A stretch of 64,000 bases of DNA from G963668605 sp963668605 (GTDB lineage Bacteria; Acidobacteriota; Terriglobia; Bryobacterales; Bryobacteraceae): NCBI GenBank assembly GCA_963668605.1, contig OY764903.1, positions 372,001 to 436,000 of the forward strand. Reading direction: 5' to 3'. The position numbers and the translations under genes were made by a program. The notes under the pieces were generated by a model. It did no database searches and was not told the origin of the DNA. It worked only from the letters and a program-made list of their open reading frames with translations. How positions within the stretch are numbered: the stretch's first letter is position 1; each line of letters begins with the position of its first letter. This document shows, in pieces, positions 1 through 8,607 of this stretch.

Positions 1-878
1 CATCTGCACGACGCACTACGCGCGTATCACGCAACTGTTCACGAAGATAACCGCGAGCCGCTCGACCTCCTGGCCGAGCGGCGCCGCCTTGAAATCCACC
101 CGCAGATGCTGGAAGAAATTCGCAGCCATCGCGAGAAGGACTATGCAGGAGCGGCCGTTCGTGGCCAGCACATGCAACTCGGATTTCTGAACCACGGCCT
201 GATGGTTTCTCGGATGCACTTCATGGTGGAAATGGCCTGCAGGAAATCGGGCGGTGTCGTCGACCTGGAAGCCTGGTGCCAGGGTGGACAGATCGCCGGC
301 CACAAGGCCGAGGTGCCCAAGGTCAGATCTTCGCGGCATGGAGGCGAGATGTTCTGGCAGGAGGTTGAAGAAACCGAGCGAGTTCCGGTTGAACCAGATG
401 CGCTCTTTACACTCCGCTTCAATGACCGCCCGCAGACTCAGCAACTCGCGAATTTCTTTTACGAGGCAGACAGGGGCACCATGGTGGCAACCGATATGCT
501 CCGCAAGTTTCGGGGGTACCACCATTTCATCAAGAAACAGCAGCGGCATAAGGATGCCTTCGGCATCCATCCTGTTCGGGCCGTCCTTGTGGAGACGACG
601 GATGAGCGAGGGCGAAGCGGCTGATGGAACTTGTCTCCCATCCGCTAGTTTCCGGTCCAGCCAAGCGGACCGGCCTATTCTGGTTTACAATTTCTCCCCT
701 CTTCACCGATCCGGCAGACGGCACCGTGTATCCCCGCCACCTAAACCAGCCGGAACTGGTACTGGACTCCATCTGGGCTCTCCCCGGCAGCGGGATGCGC
801 GCGCTCAGCGATCCGGAGAACTCTCCGACGTTTGATCAGCCGGCATCCACATCACAGCCGCACCCTCAAACGCGGTAG
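1..878 (+). pseudogene. Replication-relaxation family protein, 5'-truncated by the window edge and frameshifted
   Basis: The frame is open from base 1 and stops at 622-624. The reading then continues in another frame to about 878, which reads MELVSHPLVSG followed by a GLFWFT motif typical of the end of this family. The first part carries the family pattern: a winged-helix-like stretch around LGFLNHGLMVSRMHFMVE, then DALFTLRF, an acidic EADRGTM motif and a basic KFRGYHHFI segment. The two frames join if one base is missing (or two are extra) near 607-612. Family members act in replication or mobilisation of plasmids and integrative elements. Together with the broken primase near 12 kb this suggests the remains of an integrated mobile element. 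The upstream end lies outside the window. A sequencing error at the frameshift cannot be excluded. Confidence 0.6.
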
Positions 879-925
879 CTGAAAGAAGCAATAGCGACTC
901 GGTTTGGGTATTGTTGAGGGAGGAC

Positions 926-951
926 GAGGCCGCACCCGCAGGTGCGGCCTC
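926..951 (-). terminator. Hairpin downstream of the M23/repeat protein
   Basis: A perfect 10-bp stem (926-935 pairs with 942-951) with a 6-base loop lies just past the stop of the minus-strand gene that ends at 970. There is no clear T-tract on the minus side, so it may be a stabilising or Rho-assisted 3' end rather than a classical intrinsic terminator. Confidence 0.55.
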
Positions 952-969
952 GGGGAGGTTGAAGATCGC

Positions 970-2676
970 CTAGGGCTTGCGCACCTGGAAGGTGAACACG
1001 TTGGACGCCTGTGCGTTCGGATTGGTCACCTGCACCGACCAACTATGCGCCACCGCCCCGAAAACCGGGTTGATGGTGATACTGGTGGCGGTGAAGGCGC
1101 GGGTCGCCCGGTTCGGGTAGGAAATCCCGGTCGTGATGTCGCGCAGGGTGATGTTCGCGCCGGTGGTGAAGTTGCTGCCGGAGACGGTGAGCGTCTGGGC
1201 GGTGTTGGAGCCCACCGGCGAGCTCGGGCTGACGCCGGTGATGGCGGGCGCAGCGGCCGGCGCCCGCACCTGGAAGGTAAACACGTTGGACGCCTGTGCG
1301 TTCGGATTGGTCACCTGCACCGACCAACTATGCGCCACCGCCCCGAAGACCGGGTTGATGGTGATGCTGTTGGCGGAGAAGGCGCTGGCCGCCCGGTTCG
1401 GGTACGAAATCCCGGTGGTGATGTCGCGCAGGGTGACGTTCGCGCCGGTGATGAAGTTGCTGCCGGAGATGGTGAACGTCTGGGCGGTGTTGGAGCCCAC
1501 CGGCGAGCTCGGGCTGACGCCGGTGATGGCGGGCGCGACGGCTGGCGCCCGCACCTGGAAGGTAAACACGTTGGACGCCTGTGCGTTCGGATTGGTCACC
1601 TGCACCGACCAACTATGCGCCACCGCCCCGAAAACCGGGTTGATGGTGATGCTGGTGGCGGTGAAGGCGCGGGTCGCCCGGTTCGGGTAGGAAATCCCGG
1701 TCGTGATGTCGCGCAGGGTGATGTTCGCGCCGGTGGTGAAGTTGCTGCCGGAGACGGTGAGCGTCTGGGCGGTGTTGGAGCCCACCGGCGAGCTCGGGCT
1801 GACGCCGGTGATGGCGGGCGCAGCGGCCGACGCCCGCACCTGGAAGGTAAACACGTTGGACGCCTGTGCGTTCGGATTGGTCACCTGCACCGACCAGCTG
1901 TGGGCCACCGCCCCGAAGACCGGGTTGATGGTGATGCTGTTGGCGGAGAAGGCGCTGGCCGCCCGGTTCGGGTACGAAATCCCGGTGGTGATGTCGCGCA
2001 GGGTGACGTTCGCGCCGGTGATGAAGTTGCTGCCGGAGATGGTGAACGTCTGGGCGGTGTTGGAGCCCACCGGCGAGCTCGGGCTGACGCCGGTGATGGC
2101 GGGCGCGACGGCTGGCGCCCGCACCTGGAAGGTGAACACGTTGGACGCCTGTGCGTTCGGATTCGTCACCTGCACCGACCAACTGTGCGCCACCGCCCCG
2201 AAGACCGGGTTGATGGTGATGCTGTTGGCGGAGAAGGCGCTGGTCGTCTGGTTCGGGTAGGACATCCCGGTGGTGATGTCGCGCAGGGTCACATTGGCGC
2301 CGGTGGTGAAGTTGCTGCCGGAGACGGTGAACGGCTGGGCGGTGTTGGAGCCCGCCGGCGAACTGGGGCTGACACCGGTGATGGCGGGCGCGACGGCTGG
2401 CGCCCGCACCTGGAAGGTGGACACGTTAGACGCCTGGGCGTTCGGATTCGTCACCTGCACCGACCAACTGTGCGCCACCGCCCCGAAGACCGGGTTGATG
2501 GTGATGCTGTTGGCGGAGAAGGCGCTGGTCGTCTGGTTCGGGTAGGAAATCCCGGTGGTGATGTCGCGCAGGGTCACATTGGCGCCGGTGGTGAAGTTGC
2601 TGCCGGAGACGGTGAACGGCTGGGCGGTGTTGGAGCCCACCGGCGAACTGGGGCTGACACCGGTGATGGCGGGCGG
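970..2676. repeat. Six tandem 285-bp in-frame repeats inside the M23 protein gene
   Basis: The period is exactly 285 bp (95 codons); for example the same gacgccggtgatggcg word recurs at 1231 and 1516. At protein level units 3 and 5 share an ISGSNFITGANV variant and units 4 and 6 share a LTVSGSNFTTGANI variant, so the last four units look like a recent duplication of a 570-bp dimer. Units 1 and 2 are a separate subtype with NQTTSAF. Confidence 0.95.
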
Positions 2677-3960
2677 CTGTTCCTTATCGCCGGCGATTCT
2701 GTTTGATGAATGATAGTACCGGGCATAGGTGCCACCACTGCATTCCGTCTGATAGCTGCGCAGCAAGAGCGAATCAAGAGTGACGTAGGACAGCTCGCTG
2801 CCCGCGGGGCTGGAGTTCTTGTATTTTACGGCGAAGTGCAGGTGATCGCCCGTGCTAGTCGGATTGCCATTGGCATCGCGCCCCGTCGACCCCATCCATC
2901 CCAGTCTTTGACCCTGCTCGATGTGCAGGCCTTCATAGACCGGGGATGCCCCGTCTTTCAAGTGAACATACCAGCTCTGGAATCCGGTGTTAACGTCCCC
3001 ATCGTCATCATGATCGACGATGACGTAGTTTCCGTTGGGATTGTTGGGATCGGTCACCACTCTCACCACACGCCCGGCGGCAGCGGCAAGCACTGGCACC
3101 TCTCCTCCATCGGAAGGCTTTGAATAGACGGGATTCCCGGATGCGTCGATGTTTCTCCAGGAAAAATCGATGGCATAGTACCTGTCGCCGGCGTGTGCAG
3201 GATTAGGCTGCAGGCCCACGCCGGTGCAATCATAGCCGCCGGGCTCCGTGGTGACTAACCAGGCGGCATCGCTCGGTAGCGGCATCTTGAAATTCGGAGT
3301 CGGCACGGGTGGTGTGAATTCGAGCTCGAGTAAGGGACGCTCGCTGTCAGCGGCGTAGCGCGAACTCCGGAAGAGGCTGAAGTTGTTGTTGATGAACAAC
3401 GGGTCGATGCGGAATCCGTCGTTCGCCTTGCCCTCCTGCCAGGCGTTGAATTCGCTCGTGATGTCGATGCGCCACGGCTGGCCCGGAACTGGAGCTGGCA
3501 AGGAAGCCACAGGTGTAGCCGCGGGTTGCGAATCCCAGGCCGTTGTCGCGGGGCTCCAAGGACCAGCGACACTGAACAGGGTTGCCGACGTGGGAGTTGA
3601 GCCATCGTTCTTAGGAAAGGGTGCCAGCACCAACGTAGCCTTCGCCACGCGCGTCGGCAAGCCGGAGGTGTCGAAACGCAGGAAGGCCCTGTAGGTGTCA
3701 CCGTACCCTCCGTATTCCAGCTTGTCGTCTTGGACGAACTTCCTACCGTAGTAGATGTTGGTGACCCACCCGTCCCAGATGTGGATGCCCGTTGTGACAT
3801 TGGACGGGTACGGCGTGGGCTGGTACCAGGCCGTAGTGCTCTGGGCCATCGCCGGGGCCGTCAACTGCAACAGCACGGTGACGAACATGATGGCGAGCAG
3901 GTTGATGATCAGATGGCCGCCGCCGACGGGGGCGTGGCCTTTCAATTGGCGGTGTTTCAT
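970..3960 (-). CDS. Secreted DNRLRE / M23 peptidase-like protein with six IPT-like repeats
   Basis: A 996-aa protein with an N-terminal signal segment (about 1-40, ending APAMAQ). A DNRLRE-type beta domain follows (about 45-215; RAFLRFDTSGLP and TAWDSQP are typical), then an M23 metallopeptidase-like domain (about 240-400; HAGDRYYAIDF, HLKDG and GDHLHF). The HLH motif and the YAIDF aspartate are present, and the first ligand is probably the H of PAHAGD, so zinc binding is plausible. Residues about 430-996 are six near-identical 95-residue beta repeats of IPT/TIG style, each starting PAITGVSPSSP. A good Shine-Dalgarno (aaaggag) precedes the ATG. It is probably exported and acts on or binds the cell wall or another polymer; no substrate can be named. 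Confidence 0.85.
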   Translation of the reverse strand: MKHRQLKGHAPVGGGHLIINLLAIMFVTVLLQLTAPAMAQSTTAWYQPTPYPSNVTTGIHIWDGWVTNIYYGRKFVQDDKLEYGGYGDTYRAFLRFDTSGLPTRVAKATLVLAPFPKNDGSTPTSATLFSVAGPWSPATTAWDSQPAATPVASLPAPVPGQPWRIDITSEFNAWQEGKANDGFRIDPLFINNNFSLFRSSRYAADSERPLLELEFTPPVPTPNFKMPLPSDAAWLVTTEPGGYDCTGVGLQPNPAHAGDRYYAIDFSWRNIDASGNPVYSKPSDGGEVPVLAAAAGRVVRVVTDPNNPNGNYVIVDHDDDGDVNTGFQSWYVHLKDGASPVYEGLHIEQGQRLGWMGSTGRDANGNPTSTGDHLHFAVKYKNSSPAGSELSYVTLDSLLLRSYQTECSGGTYARYYHSSNRIAGDKEQPPAITGVSPSSPVGSNTAQPFTVSGSNFTTGANVTLRDITTGISYPNQTTSAFSANSITINPVFGAVAHSWSVQVTNPNAQASNVSTFQVRAPAVAPAITGVSPSSPAGSNTAQPFTVSGSNFTTGANVTLRDITTGMSYPNQTTSAFSANSITINPVFGAVAHSWSVQVTNPNAQASNVFTFQVRAPAVAPAITGVSPSSPVGSNTAQTFTISGSNFITGANVTLRDITTGISYPNRAASAFSANSITINPVFGAVAHSWSVQVTNPNAQASNVFTFQVRASAAAPAITGVSPSSPVGSNTAQTLTVSGSNFTTGANITLRDITTGISYPNRATRAFTATSITINPVFGAVAHSWSVQVTNPNAQASNVFTFQVRAPAVAPAITGVSPSSPVGSNTAQTFTISGSNFITGANVTLRDITTGISYPNRAASAFSANSITINPVFGAVAHSWSVQVTNPNAQASNVFTFQVRAPAAAPAITGVSPSSPVGSNTAQTLTVSGSNFTTGANITLRDITTGISYPNRATRAFTATSITINPVFGAVAHSWSVQVTNPNAQASNVFTFQVRKP

Positions 3961-4076
3961 TAGGAGTCTCCTTTTTGAGAGTTGGTCAGGGCGGCGTAGA
4001 CGCCGCCCGGTTGCGGGTTAGGGCCGCCGCTCGGGGCGGTCCAGCTTTCGGCTTCGTTGTTGTCGGTCTCCATCGT

Positions 4077-4271
4077 CTAGCTCTTCCGTGTCGCCGGCGT
4101 TGCCGAGCTGTCGGCCATGAGGATGCGCTCCCAACATGCCGGCCGCTCCTCGATCGGAACGATCCACCGGCCGTCCTTGGCCAGCACGCGGCTGCTCTCG
4201 TGGTCCCGGTCCTTGGTGAGTTCATACGGCCCGGCAGCGTGAGCTTCCGAAAAATGAACGGTTCGCGTCAT
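4077..4271 (-). CDS. Small hypothetical protein (64 aa)
   Basis: This short ORF begins MTRTVHFSEAHAAG and ends ATPATRKS. It has a strong Shine-Dalgarno (aggagg) at good spacing before the ATG, which supports the start at 4271 rather than the longer upstream option. A segment rich in charged residues (KDRDHESSRVLAKDGRW) contains no motif I recognise. It lies upstream of the repeat protein on the same strand, about 115 bases away, and is divergent from the ECF transporter operon. Confidence 0.6.
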   Translation of the reverse strand: MTRTVHFSEAHAAGPYELTKDRDHESSRVLAKDGRWIVPIEERPACWERILMADSSATPATRKS

Positions 4272-4408
4272 AATGAACCTCCTGCTTACGGGCTCGTCGT
4301 ACGCCCCCGATTGGTGCCCCGGCATCGTGTGTTCTTTGCTGCAACCTGCCGCGCTTGGGCCCCGTCGAAATTCAGTGTGGAACGCTCTTTAAATGCAGTC
4401 AAGTGCTG

Positions 4409-4414
4409 TATAAT
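4409..4414 (+). promoter_or_regulatory. Candidate -10 box for the ECF operon
   Basis: A perfect TATAAT lies about 120 bases upstream of the S-component start. No convincing -35 hexamer is found at 16-18 bases spacing, so activator dependence or a chance match are both possible. Confidence 0.35.
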
Positions 4415-4508
4415 GAGTATCTTACGGGTGATTCTCTGGAGTGTAGATCAGGCTCGTTTTGTTGGATTTTTTTTCCAGATTTTATTTCCCCACTAAATTG
4501 TTGGGTGG

Positions 4509-4536
4509 CGTTTCAACTGTTGTTAGGCTTGAAACG
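4509..4536 (+). promoter_or_regulatory. Hairpin at the start codon of the ECF S component
   Basis: An 8-bp perfect stem (4509-4516 with 4529-4536) ends on the first base of the GTG start codon. Its 12-base loop carries the only Shine-Dalgarno-like AGG (4525-4527). Such a fold could limit initiation. The 120-base leader fits no riboswitch class I recognise. Confidence 0.4.
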
Positions 4537-5147
4537 TGGATGCCACTTCTATTGCAGACAGAAACTCAGATCTCTACAGACAGGTCCCCTTCATCGCCTT
4601 CGGCATCGTTCTCAACTTGGTGCCGGCGGCAGTCATCGCCGCGCTGAAACTGCCGGTGTACGTCGATGCGATCGGCACCATTTTGCTGACACTGACGCTT
4701 GGCCTTCGGGCCGGCATATTGACAGGAGTCGCGTCCTTTCTACTCGGCGGGATCACTCAAAACCCCGTCATGCCCTTTTTTTGCGGGACGCAGTTCTTCA
4801 TTGCTCTCTACGTGCATATGGTGGCCAAGCGTGGTTGGTTTAGAGATCTGCGCCACATCATTCCGAGTGGCATCGGCCTGGGCCTGGTAGCAGCCGTGGT
4901 CTCGGCACCTGTGATCGTAGCCGTGTTCGGCGGATTGACGGGGTCGGGTGCTTCGTTGATCGCCGCCTTCTTGCTTGCGACAGGTAAGAGTGTGCTTCAG
5001 AGTGCAGTGCTCTCTGGGCTGGCAGCGGAACCGTTGGACAAAAGTGTTCAGTGCCTCATTGTGTTTTGGCTGTTGAAGGGCATTCCAAAGAGCGTCTTGT
5101 CCCGGTTTCGCAGTGGCTCTCTACAGGAGAATGGCCTGAGCGTGTAA
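4536..5147 (+). CDS. ECF transporter S component (substrate-binding membrane subunit)
   Basis: A 203-aa, very hydrophobic protein with about five or six membrane segments. Its YVDAIGTILLTLTLGLRAG region followed by a glycine-rich loop is typical of S components of energy-coupling-factor vitamin or nucleoside importers. An in-frame stop at 4530-4532 forces the start to the GTG at 4536 or later. A T component follows after 5 bases and a fused ATPase after that, so a dedicated (group I-like) ECF importer is encoded. The substrate is unknown. The downstream SAH-hydrolase-like and methyltransferase-like proteins make a nucleoside-type ligand a reasonable guess. Confidence 0.75.
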   Translation: MDATSIADRNSDLYRQVPFIAFGIVLNLVPAAVIAALKLPVYVDAIGTILLTLTLGLRAGILTGVASFLLGGITQNPVMPFFCGTQFFIALYVHMVAKRGWFRDLRHIIPSGIGLGLVAAVVSAPVIVAVFGGLTGSGASLIAAFLLATGKSVLQSAVLSGLAAEPLDKSVQCLIVFWLLKGIPKSVLSRFRSGSLQENGLSV

Positions 5148-5152
5148 AGAAT

Positions 5153-5878
5153 ATGTCCGTCGCACCTTCCGCGCCAGCGCGCCTTCTGTGTGCTGCCATC
5201 CTCATCCCCGGGCTCCTCGCAGTCAGGCACTTGCCAGCATTGGCTGTGGCGGCCGCGCTTGCGAGCATACTCTGCCTTGCACTACCGTCAACCCGAGGAC
5301 CGCATCTGAAATTCCTACTCTTACTCTGGACACCGCTCGCGGCGTGGATGTTCATAGTTTGGGGCTGGATCGTGGGAGCGGCCCCCGGTACAACGCTTCA
5401 CAGTTCGCAGCACGAAGGCGTGTTGTATGCGGCTCGCGTTGCTCTGCGACTGTTAGCGATTGTGGGCGTGTTGCAGAGTTGCCTGCTATCGATCAAGATT
5501 GAACAACTCTGCGCCGGTCTGTTGGCTCTCAAAGTTCCGCGGCCTCTTGCATTGGTGGTCCTGAATGTCTTTGCCCTGGGACCAGAATTGCGCACACGGC
5601 TCGACCAAGTTCTGACCGCAAGGATCGCTCGTGGTCTGATGCACCGAAATAACCGCTTATCGGCTATCCGAAATGCTGCCAGCACACTGGTCCCCCTGGT
5701 CGCGTGGGGCCTCAGTTCCGCACACGCCCGAGCGGGACTCTGGCGCCAACGCGGGATAATAGACGCTCCGCAACTCACGGTAACGGCTGGATTCTCCACG
5801 ATGGATTGGCTCTACGTGGGAGCCGCGATGAGCTGGACCCTGGGGTGCCTGATCGTGAGGGGAGCCCACCTGTGGTAA
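5153..5878 (+). CDS. ECF transporter transmembrane T component
   Basis: A 241-aa membrane protein starting MSVAPSAPARLL. It has several hydrophobic segments in the N-terminal half and a long amphipathic stretch (about 130-200) with arginine-containing helices (LTARIARGLMHRN) resembling the coupling helices of EcfT that contact the ATPases. The ATG at 5153 is preferred; longer in-frame starts would lie inside the S gene. Its stop overlaps the GTG start of the ATPase gene by 7 bases, implying translational coupling. Confidence 0.72.
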   Translation: MSVAPSAPARLLCAAILIPGLLAVRHLPALAVAAALASILCLALPSTRGPHLKFLLLLWTPLAAWMFIVWGWIVGAAPGTTLHSSQHEGVLYAARVALRLLAIVGVLQSCLLSIKIEQLCAGLLALKVPRPLALVVLNVFALGPELRTRLDQVLTARIARGLMHRNNRLSAIRNAASTLVPLVAWGLSSAHARAGLWRQRGIIDAPQLTVTAGFSTMDWLYVGAAMSWTLGCLIVRGAHLW

Positions 5879-7185
5879 ATCCCCATGAGGTCCTGCTTGC
5901 AGCGATCCAATCGCACAGGCAGGTCTTTCTTCATGGGCCGAATTTCAGCGGGCGATCAGCGGCCCTCCAGCGTATTACCCGAGACGCCTCGTTTACCGAG
6001 AGGAACGGGCGAGACCTGTACGGTCATCTCCTGCCGCCGCTGGTAGATCGAGCCCATGATGTCCGTTATGCTTACGTCGGGCCGGAAATCTACCACGCAC
6101 TATCGGGCCTTGCGGTCAATGTCCGTTCCGAACTCCTGCTTCATTCGTTCGGTCGAGCGGCGGCGATGGACCGGCTTGCTGAGAGACTTGGTCTCACGCC
6201 TTTGTTTGATCGGGGCTGCTACGAACTCTCCGGCGGCCAGCAAGCAGTCGTGGCTGGGACGGCTGCAGCGATGCTGCAGCCGGAAATTCTCGCTCTCGAT
6301 TGCTGCCTTGAACAAGTGGACTCTGTCCGCCGCGATACGCTCCTGAAACTGCTCTCAGGAGTCGCACCGAAAACCTCTCTTCTACTGGCGGATAACGAGA
6401 TCAATGACCCATCGGTGCTAGCCGACTTTCGGCCTGTTCTGCTGGAGCGGGACCCTGCCAATATGCAATTTCCCGTGATCGCGTCGCCTCCCGTTTCAGA
6501 TTGCTTACCGCCAAGGATTGAAGGATCCTGGCTGGCATTGAAGAACATCACGTTTGCTTATCCGAAATCGGCTAGGGTCTTAAACGGTGCCAGTGTAGAA
6601 TTGCAGGCAGGGAAGGTGTACTGGCTACGGGGCTCGAATGGCTCGGGCAAGACTACCCTCGCGAAGCTGCTGGCCGGCGTCCTCAAGCCTTCGGCGGGCG
6701 AGGTTCTCCTAGATGGCCGTCCGATAAGACCCGCCAATTCGCCGGGGGAAATCGTCTCATACCACTTCCAGAATCCTGACTTTCAACTTTTTTCGACCAC
6801 GGTGTGGGATGAAGTCCTGGCTGGCCCCCGAGCGATGGGTTGTCCGCCAGACGAAGCCGTCAAACGGACGGGCAGAGCGCTTGAACACCTTGCTATCCCG
6901 GATGACCTTCACAGCATGCACCCTCTGGACCTGCCGTTCGCGTTGCGCAAGCGGCTGGCACTGGCCGCCACGATCGCTTCGGGTTCGCGCTGGATGCTTT
7001 TCGACGAACCGAGCCTTGGGCAGGATGAGCAAAATACACGATCAATAAGGGCCCTGGCCGACGGATTAGCGAATGCCGGATTCGGCGTCATTGTAATCTC
7101 CCATTCTCGACTGATGACGGGTGATCTGGCAACGAGGGCATTGGAAATATGCGACGGGCACATCGTGGTCAATGGATGCGATTGA
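5872..7185 (+). CDS. Fused two-domain ECF ATPase (A-A') with asymmetric nucleotide sites
   Basis: A 437-aa protein with two ABC domains. Domain 1 has a degenerate Walker A GPNFSGRS (22-29; R28 replaces lysine), an intact LSGGQQ signature (119-124) and a Walker B ILALDCC in which the catalytic glutamate is cysteine (C144). Domain 2 has an intact Walker A GSNGSGKTT (254-262), the Q-loop YHFQNPDFQLF, Walker B RWMLFDEP (373-380) and H411, but its signature region reads LPFALRKR (354-361) instead of LSGGQ. Domain 2 Walker motifs plus the domain 1 signature therefore form one canonical composite site, and the other is dead. The GTG at 5872 is chosen because aggggag lies 8 bases upstream. It energises the importer at the inner membrane face. 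Confidence 0.85.
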   Translation: MVNPHEVLLAAIQSHRQVFLHGPNFSGRSAALQRITRDASFTERNGRDLYGHLLPPLVDRAHDVRYAYVGPEIYHALSGLAVNVRSELLLHSFGRAAAMDRLAERLGLTPLFDRGCYELSGGQQAVVAGTAAAMLQPEILALDCCLEQVDSVRRDTLLKLLSGVAPKTSLLLADNEINDPSVLADFRPVLLERDPANMQFPVIASPPVSDCLPPRIEGSWLALKNITFAYPKSARVLNGASVELQAGKVYWLRGSNGSGKTTLAKLLAGVLKPSAGEVLLDGRPIRPANSPGEIVSYHFQNPDFQLFSTTVWDEVLAGPRAMGCPPDEAVKRTGRALEHLAIPDDLHSMHPLDLPFALRKRLALAATIASGSRWMLFDEPSLGQDEQNTRSIRALADGLANAGFGVIVISHSRLMTGDLATRALEICDGHIVVNGCD

Positions 7186-7253
7186 GCCTTGAGCGCACTG
7201 CCGGCACCGGCGAACGATCCTACAATCGTTCGTGGTACCATTACGTTTCTGAA

Positions 7254-8600
7254 ATGGCTGTCGTTTGCGAGCACGTTGAGGTCCTCACCAATGAGCAGGC
7301 TCTCGCTGTTCTCGATAAGGTGCCGATCGCCACATCGCTGATCGACAAGTCAATGAGCCGCGGTTTGCGTAAAGCTCTGCGGAAGAGTATCACGAACCTT
7401 GCTGGCGACTTCTACCGACTCAATTACTCCTATGGCGACCTGCTTGTTGAAAAGGGATCTTTCAAACCTCCCCATTGCTGCGCGTCATGCGACTCTGTAA
7501 CTGCCAAGCTGCACTTTCCCAACGTCGTACCGCTGGCCGTTATTCTTGAACATGACCTGGAAGTCTTCCGAGTCGTTGTCGATGATTATCACGGCAAGCT
7601 CTCCTACAGAACGGTTTCCGTTGGCACGCGTGGCCCAGGAGAGCTGATCGGTCTTTTTGAGAATCTCAGGCCTTTGCTCAAGGACCGGGCTTCGCGCTAC
7701 GGCACCTTCCATATCAGCGCTGGCAACAGAAGTGTGCATTTCCCGGCCCCAAATTGGAGAAGAAACGAATTGGCGGAACGGCTGGGAATTGACCTTCCCA
7801 AACGCCGTGCATCCGACGTCCTGCAATACACCGGCAATCCGCATACGCCAGATAAGGTGCACGTCGCGAGCGACTGGCATTTCGTCTCCAAAGCTACCGC
7901 AGGGTCGGCATGGCGAAGTTCCATCATGATTCTTCCGCCATGCCTGTTGGACGTTCCCTTGAAATCTGCCTCCCTTGCCGTGCAGTTGGCTACTGAGGCT
8001 TGGGGACAATCTCAAGATGCAATCGAGGCGTTCGTCGAAGATGGTGAGCCCCAGCCCCTCGTCGACCCGAAACCCATCTTCGCAATACATGAGGTGTCCG
8101 CCCCGGCGGTGATTGAGCATCTCTGCAAGTGTATAGCAGGCAACGCACTCCTTTGGAGTCCGCCGCAGGACGAGCGAGGAGGCCCATTCTTCGATTTCAT
8201 GAAGTGGGTCTCGACGCAGAGCTCGAAGCGCAGTACAAATCTCAAGGAATACCCCCCTGTCCTGATGATCCCTCAAAGCTTGAACATTAAAGATCCAAAT
8301 GACTGGGGCATCTTCAGTTTCGTCCATCCGCTGACCCCCGGGTCTCTAAAGTTCGCCGACAGGAACGTTGACACTACACGGCAAACGGAAGGGTTCCCCA
8401 AAGTCTTGCGAAACCTCGAAATCGCCAAGTATGTCATTCAACATCCGAGAGCGGACCGCGATACGACGGACGCCCTCAGCCTCGACCGTGTGAAGAAGTG
8501 GCTTAGCGAGAAGATCCAACTTGACATACCAGCCGAAGCCACAAAGATATCCCGTGATGTCCTCGGGGATTATTTGACTATCACTTCAAGGGTCGGGTAA
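7254..8600 (+). CDS. Unrecognised 448-aa protein of the ECF operon
   Basis: A soluble-looking protein starting MAVVCEHVEVLTNEQ; an alternative ATG at 7176 would overlap the ATPase gene and add 26 residues. I recognise no family. Visible points are a cysteine cluster HCCASCDS near residue 77 that could bind metal, a central segment with many aromatic residues, and no signal peptide or membrane span. It sits between the ATPase and the SAH-hydrolase-like gene, 7 bases from the latter, so it is almost certainly co-transcribed and works on the imported compound or its product. Confidence 0.7.
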   Translation: MAVVCEHVEVLTNEQALAVLDKVPIATSLIDKSMSRGLRKALRKSITNLAGDFYRLNYSYGDLLVEKGSFKPPHCCASCDSVTAKLHFPNVVPLAVILEHDLEVFRVVVDDYHGKLSYRTVSVGTRGPGELIGLFENLRPLLKDRASRYGTFHISAGNRSVHFPAPNWRRNELAERLGIDLPKRRASDVLQYTGNPHTPDKVHVASDWHFVSKATAGSAWRSSIMILPPCLLDVPLKSASLAVQLATEAWGQSQDAIEAFVEDGEPQPLVDPKPIFAIHEVSAPAVIEHLCKCIAGNALLWSPPQDERGGPFFDFMKWVSTQSSKRSTNLKEYPPVLMIPQSLNIKDPNDWGIFSFVHPLTPGSLKFADRNVDTTRQTEGFPKVLRNLEIAKYVIQHPRADRDTTDALSLDRVKKWLSEKIQLDIPAEATKISRDVLGDYLTITSRVG

Positions 8601-8607
8601 AACCAAC

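Noticed and set aside
16..570. Minus-strand frame of 184 codons opposite the replication-relaxation gene
   Set aside because: Antisense shadow in high-GC DNA; the plus-strand frame shows family motifs on both sides of the frameshift.
904..2706. A 600-codon open frame on the plus strand rich in Gly, Arg and His with internal repeats
   Set aside because: It is the antisense of the six 285-bp repeats. As the repeat length is a multiple of three, one stop-free unit leaves the whole array open. It has no ribosome site and the minus-strand frame has a signal peptide and known domains.
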